Below are positions 22,824 to 34,939 of a DNA stretch of 64,000 nt, in pieces (within the stretch, counting starts at the first letter, position 1; each line of letters begins with the position of its first letter). The stretch is from Sanguinoderma infundibulare (Eukaryota > Basidiomycota > Agaricomycetes > Polyporales > Polyporaceae), in contig JAVLRN010000003.1 of assembly GCA_032821775.1 (NCBI GenBank), positions 1,798,001 through 1,862,000 on the forward strand. The letters are read 5' to 3'. The notes under the pieces were generated by a model. It was not told the DNA's origin and did no database searches. It was given only the letters and a program-made list of their open reading frames with translations. A program made the translations under genes and the position numbers.

Positions 22824-25800
22824 ATGCCTGTAAAGACCGCTTCAGCCGCGGTACACATCGCTCCAGGTGCGTCCTGAATCCTGTGGCATTCAACACGGGA
22901 AATTATTCATCAATCTGCCGCTTCAGTCGTTCTCAAAACATTCATTAAACGTACCAAACGCAAAGCCACCAAGACTATATCCGCATTTGACGATATATAC
23001 TATGACGAGTAAGCTTCAGGGGGGTTGGTGGTCGTAGCTATCGACTGAACGTTCTCATTCAGGGCCTTCCACATCGTCAAGGCATTCATAGAACTCGGTA
23101 CCGAGAATACAGTGGAATCACTTCAGGCGTTGTATGGAGTCGTTTCGTTCCGCTGGCCCCTCTGTTGTTAATGTTGCACCACCCAGCACGAACACGCATG
23201 TGCCAGCGCCATACTGGGTTGCGGTTGTTCCGGTGAAGATACCTCTGTCATCGTGCAATCGAGCCGCAGATACTCTCATTGACTGGTTCGGCCCGGAAGA
23301 GTTGAAACGGGTCGTCGGCGGAGAACGGTGGTGGCAAATACGTGGGCTGGAGTGGATCGACGCCGAATGGATCACGGAGAAGGACGTTCTCAAAGATATC
23401 TCCGTTTCCGACGACGTGAAACAACGGACCGCAGAAGAGAAGACTATTCAACAAATGGAACATCTAGATAGGGTGATGGTATGTATTTCTTCAATGTTTT
23501 TGCGTGCATAGCTCATCGTTGAGATGACGTCGGACCAAGCTGTATGTGCACGGAGGTAAGTACCCGCCGCGCCTGGGATATTTCCGCGTATGCTCACAGT
23601 GAACAGGCGCTTTCTTTTGGGGATCAATCAGTATGTCGAGATGCTATCAATTGTGAGATAGTTCTCTCATCGCTGCCCGTACAGACACACATCGGTACCA
23701 GGTCATTCGCTACGGTGGGTGAACTGTTGACGTCATCGACATGGGTGGAATTGACACAGCCACCCCGACACAGCCAAAACGATGGAGGGGCGGGCATTTG
23801 CCGTGAACTATCGGTAAGGTCGGACCATCTCTTCTTGAAACCGGCATAACCGAAAGCGTGCAGGAAAGCACCGCAATATCCCTGGCCGTGTCCACTTCAA
23901 GACGTTTTGGCAGCCTGTGAGTCCACCTTGCAATCGTCTTCAGCGCATGACAGCTCATCGTCGCACTCAGACTTCTACTTGACAAGTCCTCCCCCCGGAG
24001 CAGCCCACAACGCTATTGACCCCTCCAAGCTCGTCTTTGCAGGCGATTCCGCTGGAGCTGGATTATGCGTCTCAGCGCTCACTGTTCTTAGAGATCTCGG
24101 TCTTCCGCTGCCTGCGGGGGCGGTCCTGATCAGTCCATGGGTCGACCTTACTCATAGCTTCCCCAGCATCATTACAAACACTGCAACTGTCAGTACCCCA
24201 CACTACCCCGCATTCACGCTCTGTAGCAGCAAAGCTCACTTCCAGATCTCAGGATATCATCCCGCCCCATGGTTTCATTCACAAGCCCTCCACTCTATGG
24301 CCCGTCCACCCGAAACCTGAAGGAGGCTATACGAGCGCGATACCCGACAAGTCAGAACCGAACGTCTATTGGGCCACACGCCAAGTCAACCAGCGTCCCC
24401 AACAGAGTATGGAATGCGGCGGCCACGACTCTGTGCCGCGCGCGTCTGAACTCGAGGATGACGTGGCGAAGATCCCATTGCAGAAGGATATATTGGTCCA
24501 GGAAGCCACTGACGCTCCCAACGGCAGTGTATTGCCAACGGAACGAACGCCCACCGACGGCGATCATACGAGGCCTGTGCAAGACAGATTAGGCCAGGAA
24601 ACCGTCAATGTGGCTCTCGATTCAAAGGAACCGGAGCCGCCGAAAGTGTTGATGGAGGACCCTGACTCCACGCCGTGGGAGCTACATGCGCAGATCCAGT
24701 TCTACGCAACCACTGAGTATGTCATCGTATCGCCCCGGCCGAAAATAGCCTCGTCACGGAACCGACAGCTAACATGAGCGCGCAGGCAACTCACTCACCC
24801 ACTTGTTTCTCCAGTTTTGCAGGGCTCGCTCGGGAACCTATGCCCACTGTACATTTTAGCTGGAGACGGGGAATGTCTGAGGGACGAGATCATCTACCTG
24901 GCACACAAGGCGGCGAATCCGGAAGATTATCCTGCTAGACAAGGTGTTTTACGAGAAGCACATCGACAGAAGGAGAACGCTGAGAAGTTCCGGATACCAA
25001 CCAAGGCAAGTCCGAGAGCAGAATCTGAGCGCATGTTATTCATCTACGGTTCTGCATCTAGGTCCATCTCCAGGTCTTCGATGGTCAGTTATTGTTTAGC
25101 ATCGATGTTCTGCCCGCTGCCGCTGAAGGAGGCATACTTCGTAGACATGTGTCATGTGTTGACCGTCTTCACGTTCACCGAACCTGTAAGCTGTGATTAT
25201 AACTCACAAGGATGCGTAGAGACATGCTGACGTCGAGCCCATTACAGGGGAAGTATGCATATCAGTCGATCGTTCGGTTCGTCAAGGATGTCATGGACAC
25301 TCCGGGAAACCATCTGAACCACAAATCAAGTAATCTGGAGAGTGCTGGTCAGAAAGATGTCGAGCTTGATCGGTCGGAGAAGGCTGACTACACGGGCCAC
25401 TGGCACGGAGAGGTATAAATGGTCGAGTTGGAAACCTGCCCTTGCTGATGCCTAGACAGGACGAATCCGTCGTCATCATTAGAGAGCGCGTCAACCCTTT
25501 GGGAGAAGTGCGTCCAATGGAGCCCACCGAGGAGATGCCGGTACTTTGCCTCCAGCCAAACGAAATTGGTCTCCTCAAGGAGCAGCCGGTCCGCCGATGG
25601 CTCGCGGGGCAGGAGGCATGGGACAAACGCTTCAAGAGACAGGCGAATGCAGCGTTGCGAAAGCAAAAGCATTACGAGGCGAAGTGGGAGCAGCTGCTGG
25701 AGCATGCTAAGCAAGATGGCCTATTCGGCGACGGGGGTCAGTGCGGTCCGCGACGTCGGCGGTGTCTACAGGTGGCATCATCGAGCCAGACAGACGATGG

Positions 25801-26447
25801 GGTGCGCTTCGTGCTCCCACTTGTATCGTAACCAAGACGACTAATGGATCCCATCAGGACCTCTGGACTTGGAGGACGAGCGACCACCGCCGAGTGCCAT
25901 CGCTGGGAGGAAGGATACTGTAAGTTGACGCGTGGCACGCAAGCATCATCCTAACTCCTGCCAAATCACAGCGCGAGGCCGTCGCTCTTCTTAAGAGTGC
26001 TCTCTATCATAGTGCACCCAGGACTCACCCACACGTGCCGAAGTTGAGGACATCGGACGTCATACGCGCCGCGCTCAACCCGACAGACGTGGCTCTCAAA
26101 TCACCGCCGCAATCGGTCTCGGAGCAGCAGGTTCGCACCCGGATCGCCTCGACGCATGGCCTGAAGGTGTGGCAGTCGATCGTGGAGTGCGCGCGAAGCA
26201 GTTTGTTATGCGTCATTCTGTTCCGCTCACCGCTGCCTTTTGTGACAGGTCGTTCATGCGCAAAAGTTCGAAGAAGGTTGCAGATGGCGAGAAGTGTGCT
26301 GCGCCTGCCCTGCGCTCAGCTAGAGACAAGGTTACATCCACTGCCACCCCGTCTGAAGACCGTACTCGATCCACGAAGTCGAAGCAATCATGGTTTCCCA
26401 GTCGCCTCCTGGAACTACATCGACGTTTGCCCACACCTGGCGTCTAG
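22824..26447 (+). CDS. Large alpha/beta-hydrolase (HSL/Say1-like) with long C-terminal extension
   Basis: Many small exons chain into one protein. The N-terminal part is KTASAAVHIAPVVLKTFIKR and RWWQIRGLEWIDAEWI. The oxyanion-hole motif is split by an intron, LYVHGG plus AFFWGSIN, giving HGGAFFWG. The pre-catalytic QYPWPCPLQDVLAA motif and the nucleophile KLVFAGDSAGAGLCVSA follow, then LISPWVDLTHSFPSI. The likely acid is in YILAGDGECLRDE and the His in VFDGMCHVLTVF. All three triad residues are therefore present. About 330 residues after the fold are polar and unusual (EDESVVIIRERVNPLGEVRP, RRWLAGQEAWDKRFKRQAN). The relatives are fungal steryl-acetyl hydrolase-like and HSL-family esterases. 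The substrate is unknown, and the C-terminal part has no recognised domain. Confidence 0.8.
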
Positions 26448-28697
<2,250 letters not shown>

Positions 28698-29078
28698 ATG
28701 CACCGGTGCGGTTGAATTGTTTGCTTTTACTGTGCTCTCCATGGTCCCTTTGCAGCTGGTTCTCTGGTTCAATCACGTCACGAAATCACGCATAATACGC
28801 ATACATACCCATATCCCTCTGCTTGTCGAGCCTACGCAATCATACCATCCTTATATTCGTTTGTAATTCCTGGAAACCGTTGCATGATATCTTGGAGAGC
28901 AAGCTTTTAGTGCGGGCGGGAGATCAGTGCGTGGGATAGCCGAGATGAGTGGGGCTTGATGGCGACATCTGGCACGCGTCGCCTTAGCGCCGGGAGCGGA
29001 GCGGATAGCAACGACGCGAATTTGTCGCGCCTGCTCTCCTTGCCCCCAACACCCATCTCCCTCTATCATCTTGTCATC
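28698..29078. other. Spacer between the tandem alpha-tubulins
   Basis: 381 bp containing the 3' flank of copy 1 and the promoter of copy 2. The last 40 bp before ATG 29079 are CT/CA-rich. No gene. Confidence 0.5.
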
Positions 29079-30892
29079 ATGCGCGAAGTCATCTCTCTGC
29101 ACGTCGGACAGGCCGGTGTCCAGATCGGCAATGCATGTTGTAAGCTTCGTCCAGGTCTTCGTCTCGCGTGTTGTTGCTTAAACCAGGGCACAGGGGAACT
29201 TTACACGCTCGAGCACGGACTGAACGTACGCGCCTCTCTCCTCGCTTCCCCTGGATGGACGTTTGACATGTTTACGTCTGTCCCTTGAACAGCCCGATGG
29301 CCGCCCTTCTGAGGAGTCCAAGACCAGCAACGACGGCGGTTTCTCAACTTTCTTCTCTGAGACTGGGTCGGGCAAGTATGTCCCCCGCTCGCTCTACATC
29401 GACCTCGAGCCCGGCGCTATCGATGATGTCAAGTGCGGTCCCTATCGCTCACTCTTCCATCCTGAGACGATGATTTCCGGAAAGGAGGACGCCGCTAACA
29501 ACTGTGAGTTTATATTGAGGGTCGTGATATGGTGACAATATTGACCTGGCGTTGTAGATGCTCGTGGTCACTATACCGTCGGCAAGGAGCTGATTGACCC
29601 CGTCATGGACAAGATCCGTCGCCTGGCGGACAACTGCACGGGTCTACAGGGCTTCTTCGTCTTCCACTCGTTCGGTGGTGGAACGGGCTCTGGCTTTGGT
29701 GCCCTCCTCATGGAGCGCCTTGCGAACGACTACGGCAAGAAGTCGAAGCTTGAGTTCTGTGTGTACCCGGCACCGCAGCTCTCGAGCTCGATCGTCGAGC
29801 CTTACAACTCCGTTTTGACGACCCACACGACTCTTGAGCACTCTGACTGCTCGTTCATGGTTCGTGAACCCCGTGTCCTGATTTTAGTCCAACCCACCTA
29901 ATTATGTGTTCTGGACATCAGGTTGACAACGAGGCGATCTTCGACATCTGCAAGACCAAGCTCAACGTCGCTCAACCCAGCTTCACGAACCTCAACCGTC
30001 TCATCGCCCAGGTCGTCTCGTCCATCACCGCGTCGCTTCGCTTCGATGGCTCGTTGAACGTCGACCTGAACGAGTTCCAAACCAACCTTGTCCCCTTCCC
30101 CCGTATCCACTTCCCCGTCGCGTCCTTTGCTCCCCTCCTCTCTGCGGACAAGGCGCACCATGAGCAGAACTCCGTCTCAGAGATGACGTTCTCGTGCTTC
30201 GAGCCCGGCAACCAGATGGTCAAGTGCGACCCCCGTGAGGGCAAGTACATGGCCTGCTGTCTGCTCTACCGCGGCGATGTCGTTCCCAAGGATACTTCTG
30301 CTGCCGTCGCGAGCATCAAGACCAAGAAGACGATTCAGTTCGTCGACTGGTGCTTGACCGGCTTTAAGGTACACCAGTAGTTTGGTCTTACATGGTAGCT
30401 AATGTTGACACCACTTTTGCGCCCACTAGCTCGGTATCTGCAATGAGCCTGCTGCTTGTGTCCCTGGTGGTGACCTCGCCAAGACCACCCGCAGCCTGTG
30501 CATGCTTTCGAAGTGAGTTGCATAACCTGCTGTAATGTTCGCGTCATGTTATATCTGTTTTGCAGCACGACTGCCATCTCTGCTGCATGGTCGCGCCTTG
30601 GTACGTTCATCTGGCTACGAGTCGAGTACCTTGCATTAACTTGATTGTTCGTGCTTACAGACTACAAGTTCGACCTTCTGTACTCAAAGCGTGCCTTTGT
30701 CCACTGGTACGTCGGTGAGGGTATGGAGGAGGTATGTGATAGACGTTTGCATTTGTTCGATCCTTATATGCTGACCTGGGTGCTCAGGGTGAGTTCTCCG
30801 AGGCGCGGGAGGACCTTGCGGCTCTCGAGCGCGACTACCAGGAGGTTGGCACCGACTCTGGCGAGGCTGATGAGGAGGCTGGCGAGTACTAA
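29079..30892 (+). CDS. Alpha-tubulin, copy 2 (divergent paralogue)
   Basis: Full-length alpha-tubulin, start [20 protein letters not shown], with the same GGGTGSG motif, the same catalytic [17 protein letters not shown] and a terminal Tyr (EEAGEY). The first three introns match copy 1 in position and phase. After that the structure differs: copy 2 has introns in [33 protein letters not shown] and MEE|GEFS, and lacks those at NLVP and KYM, for eight in total. Several usually conserved residues are changed: GTYR is GPYR, the helix H3 segment reads [13 protein letters not shown] with Pro, and WCPTGFK is WCLTGFK. The frame is intact, so it is likely functional, probably with a more specialised role. 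Two alpha-tubulin genes are known in other Agaricomycetes. Confidence 0.95.
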
Positions 30893-31182
30893 GTGTTTCT
30901 CAAAATGCTACGACCTGCTTTGCTTTCCACTTCGCGACTATAGCCTACCTATCAGAGTCCATCTAAGTTTGGCTACAATACCGTCCTGATTACAGTGCTT
31001 TCCCTTGTTGTCTGTCCAATGTCTACTGTCACGAGATGTTGTCAATGAAGCTTATGAAATGTTTCCGGAGATCTGCAACGGGTGCATGAGATGGGAGGAC
31101 AATACCTGCGGGTTGTCAATGCACAAGCGCCTGCTTTAAAGCTGGTATCTACCGTCACTCCTCCGTTCGTTGTGTATGCCTC

Positions 31183-31965
31183 ATGGCGACGAACTATGAC
31201 CGATACGACACTCCTATAGATTGGGGATTGTTCGAGCTCTCCAACCATGATCTCGAACCCCTCTCTGACCCTTGGTCGCACGAAGCGGACGACTACTACC
31301 CCGTATGGAGCTGCCGCCTCCAGTGCCTGCTCGTCCTCGCACGTCGCTGGGACATCGTCAACGGGAAAGACGCGCGCCCTCTCATAGAAGATAGCATGTC
31401 GCTAGAAGAGAAGCAGCGCACGGAGGAGAGGATCGACAAGTGGGTCCAGCGCAACGCCGAGGCCACCTACATCATCGAGCGGGCCCTCTCCCAGGACTAT
31501 AACCGCCACATTCCCCGCGTCGCGGACGAAGACTAGACGGCGAAGGCCATCTGGGACCGGATCCGCCACTCGCACGTCGAATCGGAGAAGGGCGCGAAGG
31601 TCCTCCGCGTCTTCCAGCGCATGCACGGGCGCAGGTACGAGGAGGGGACGACGTTGATGGAGTTCGCGAACGGCTTCCTCCACGACAACATGCTGCTGCG
31701 CCTGTACGGCGTGGAGCTGAGCCCGGAGCAGCTCGCGATGACGATTATGCAGGGCCTTCCGTGGGAGGACGACACGACGCGGTTCGCGATGTGGGGCGTG
31801 GTGGACAAGATCTTCACGGCGGAGAAGGAGAAGGGGCTGGACGCCCAGATCAGGCTCATCCAGGCGTTGAGGGGCGTCGACGACGTGAAGAAGTTGCTGA
31901 AGACTCGGGAGGAAGGGCCTGCTGGCAACGCTGTCGGCAGACGGCCGCGGAAGAATCGCGGCTGA
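31183..31965 (+). pseudogene. Solitary copia-type gag-like (UBN2-like) frame with one in-frame TAG
   Basis: A 783-nt frame with ATG at 31183 and stop at 31963-31965, broken once by TAG at 31534-31536 (GAAGACTAGACG). Both halves are in the same frame and together resemble the gag polyprotein of Ty1/copia elements: W and R residues in YYPVWSCRLQCLLVLARRWD, then IVNGKDARPLI; after the stop TAKAIWDRIRHSHVESEKG, GTTLMEFANGFLHDNMLLRL and ELSPEQLAMTIMQGLPWEDD. There is no zinc knuckle, protease, integrase or reverse transcriptase nearby, and I see no long terminal repeats. It is either a recently inactivated or domesticated solo gag, or one translated by stop readthrough. The halves are 117 and 142 codons. 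Confidence 0.7.
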
Positions 31966-32395
31966 CAGGTGAGACTTGTACTTCCTTGCCGTTTAAACGT
32001 TTATGCCCGATACTCAAGACAGTCATGACAGACACCGAATCAGGATCCTGGACATTCTGTCGTCTGTGTTGGGGTCGGTCTTTAATCAAGAAGTCGTCAT
32101 CTGGGATCTTGGTAGTCGGAAGCAGAATCAGTGGTCGGAGGGGCGATCGATACTCTCGCGGAGATAGTTTTGAGGAGGCAGCAGATGTACACTATTGTGA
32201 CTGCTCCGTGGCACATTGTGCTTCGAGAGCAAACTTTGAACGAATCCACTACAATGTCGGTTACCCTTCGTGCAATTCAGGCGGTTATTTCGAGGAGTCT
32301 TGGGCCGAGTTACGGCGCTTGTAGGTCCCCACAACTTGAACTCTAACCCTGCTGTCGGCGGCGCGTGTCAAGTCGAAACCCGTTTTTGGTTACAT
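31966..32395. other. Intergenic region between the gag-like frame and the Bin3 gene
   Basis: 430 bp. No coding signal on either strand, and no recognisable LTR, primer-binding site or polypurine tract that would extend the gag-like element. It probably contains the methyltransferase promoter. Confidence 0.4.
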
Positions 32396-33525
32396 ATGTC
32401 CTCCAAAACCAATGTCCCGGTGTATGGTAATTACCACGGGTGAGTTCCCCAGTTCTTTGTTCAGAGGGTGGACGATGACATTTACGGGACAGTTACTACA
32501 ACAAACGTCCATCAACAAATGACCACAGACTTGCGCTTGTGCCCAGCTCGCTCTTTGCTGGAGCACGCGTGCTTGACGTTGGCTGCAACGAGGGTCTAGT
32601 GACCTGTGAGATAGGTAGGTCGTATAACTACTGGTACCATCACCCATCGACATTGATCCCTTGCAAGCGCAGAACATGGGTGCCAAACGTGTGATCGGCG
32701 TGGATATTGATGACACTCTCGTCAGTGCCGCATGGAAGCACAGGCGGTCTGTTTGGAGTCAACAACGCCCAGTGGAACGAGAACATTCCGATGGGGAAGC
32801 ATACGAGTTCGACACGTCCGACTCGAGGAAACGACGGCGTATGTCTTGTTCCGATAGCGAGACCGCGTCGGGATCGGCGAACTACTTTCCCGCTTCGTTC
32901 GAGCACATGTTCGGTCCTCTGCCCATCCCCGCGTCGGGCGCAAACAAAAATGCAGTCGATGCCTTCCCTCAAAATCTCACTTTCCGTGCCGCGGATTGGG
33001 TAAAGAACGAAATTCAGGAAGACGCGGAAGGTTACGATGTCGTCCTGGCGTACGTGTTCCATGGGGTCATCCGAAAGGCACTAATGCTCAATGAATATTT
33101 TCTGACCAGGTTTTCAGTCTCGAAATGGATTCACCTCAATGGTGGAGACGAAGGACTGGAGACTTTCTTTCGCCGCGTCCATACAGTGCTGAAGCCGGGC
33201 GGCACTTTCGTCCTAGAACCACAAGAATGGGACACGTATGGCAAAGCAAAGCGCATGGATCCAGTACGTCTGATCTCTTACAGACGGATATGCTTTATTT
33301 GCTGACGTCGGTGTTCAGCGGCTGAAGGAAAACGCCAAGCACTTGAACCTTCACCCGGACGACTTCGAGCGTGTCCTGCAGGAGATTGGCTTTGGGCCTG
33401 CTGAGCACCTTGGCACGGCCGGGGAAGGTGGTAAGTTGAGTAAAATGGTGTAGTCTCACCATCGTTAACATCTTCTATGTACAGGATTCCGGCGCCCAAT
33501 AGACCTCTACGTGAAGTTGCGATGA
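32396..33525 (+). CDS. Bin3/MePCE-type RNA gamma-phosphate methyltransferase
   Basis: SAM-dependent methyltransferase of the Bin3 family, which puts a methyl on the 5' gamma-phosphate of small RNAs (7SK in animals; S. pombe Bmc1 acts on telomerase and U6 RNA). The first exon, MSSKTNVPVYGNYHG, joins YYNKRPSTNDHRLALVPSSL. SAM motif I is ARVLDVGCNEGLVTCEI, followed by RVIGVDIDDTLVSAAWKHRR. An acidic/Ser-rich insert of about 80 residues, common in the family, then leads to NLTFRAADWVKNE, YDVVLAFSVSKWIHLNGGDE and FFRRVHTVLKPGGTFVLEPQ, the Bin3-specific block. The end is GFRRPIDLYVKLR and TGA at 33523-33525. Seven or so short introns. Confidence 0.87.
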
Positions 33526-33624
33526 GAGTCCCTTGTATTCTATCCGTCTTATCCCTTCGGAGCTCTAGGAGCAATGATCACTTCGTCTATCGTCTTGCAA
33601 AGCAGTACAATCCACATGGACAGG

Positions 33625-34670
33625 TTAGTCGATGTTGATCGTAACCTCCACACCATTGTCAGTGGGCTTCATGGTGACGCTGCAATTATTGTCGCATGTT
33701 ACTCCTCATCCTCTAGACGTTCACGACACTCACCTAGCCAGGTTAGGAACGAGCCAGTCTGGCTTGACATCCTCCATTTGTTGCCGACTATGAGACGTAA
33801 CCAACCCGAGTGTCTTGCAGCCTGCAGCGCGCCCACTACGAACACCAGCGGGGGCGTCCTCGACTACGAGGCAGCGGGAGGGGTCCACTCCTGCACGCTT
33901 GGCTCCGAGCAAGTAAGGATCAGGCCTGGAAGTACCATTGGTCGACCATTACTCAACATAGTGATGGCAAACGGATGCAACTTACTCGGGCTTTCCCTTC
34001 TCCACGTCTTCGGAAACGACAAAGGCGTCGGGAATCGGCACGCCAACGGCATTCAAAGCAGAGGTCGCGTACCCAACAGTAGCCGAAGTGCAGACAGTCC
34101 ACATCGGTTTCGGGAGTTTGTGGTACGGGCCTATCTAACGGAAACACAACGCATTAGCTATTGACGATGTTGCGGTGCGAATGACCCATGCCTCTGCCAT
34201 GATTTCACGGACGCCAGGGAGAGCAACGATACCGTGTCGTCCGTTCTTCTTCGACTCCGCAACGATCGCTTCTTCGAATCGCCTTGCCTCACGCTATGAT
34301 ATCCGTCAGCTAACGGCCGACAGCGTAGTACGGGAGTCGATACCTCGAGTTCCTGGGGGTCGGTAACACCGCAATGAATCTTTAAGTTCTCGACAGTGCG
34401 AACGCCGTGTGATGCTTTTGCGACAGGGTCAGCACGAGCTATCGAATAAAATTTCCAAGTGTCCTAACAGCTCAACACGTCGGTCACATCAAGACCAGGA
34501 TACTTCTCGGCGAAGAGCTCCCAGGCACCGACGACACCATCGGTCGAATCGACCAGGGTGCCATCCATGTCAAAAAGGCTAAAGTGATTGGCGGTTAGTC
34601 TATACACCATGTCGTAGGAATCAAACGATAAATCTTACATCGCGTCGAACTCTAGCGTCACCGCAGGCAT
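33625..34670 (-). CDS. HAD-superfamily phosphatase, glycerol-3-phosphatase-like
   Basis: The start MPAVTLEFDAM, split by an intron, joins LFDMDGTLVDSTDGVVGAWE, with the HAD nucleophile and acid in DxDGT. The next exons give FAEKYPGLDVTDVLSSCHG, GVRTVENLKIHCGV and ALPGVREIMAEAW. The C-terminal HAD motif is PDPYLLGAKRAGVDPSRCLV, then VEDAPAGVRSGRAAGCKTLG. It ends NGVEVTINID with TAA at 33625-33627. Arrangement and motifs match the yeast Gpp1/Gpp2 glycerol-3-phosphatase and 2-deoxyglucose-6-phosphatase group, which makes glycerol for osmotic and redox balance; other sugar-phosphate phosphatases share them. It is divergent from SEC15, sharing a 269-bp promoter region. Confidence 0.82.
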
Positions 34671-34939
34671 TTTGGACGAAATGGTGGGATGGAAAGTGCA
34701 GCCGCAATGACTCCTGCAGTTGCTCGAGCGAGCGGTCGGACCGTTCGGGAAAGCCTCGGACATGCTTTGTGCCAGTGACCGGGCCGGGACAAGGCGGTCG
34801 CCAAAGGCCGTGCGACTCGGAAAGCTCAGTACAGTCCCTCCTTTCCGCCAGCTCTGCTCGACATATTGCTCCCTTGGCGACATTTCCCTGCTCTGTTTTC
34901 CCAAATAACATTCTTGCTCCGCTCTTTCTATCCTCTGCT
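34671..34939. promoter_or_regulatory. Shared divergent promoter, HAD phosphatase / SEC15
   Basis: 269 bp between the two start codons. CT-rich on the SEC15 side, without a strong TATA element. Confidence 0.5.

Noticed and set aside
29601..29901. Alternative reading of tubulin copy 2 as a pseudogene because of changed conserved residues
   Set aside because: All exons keep frame, the splice sites are GT-AG, the GTP-binding and catalytic residues are intact and the C-terminus is normal.
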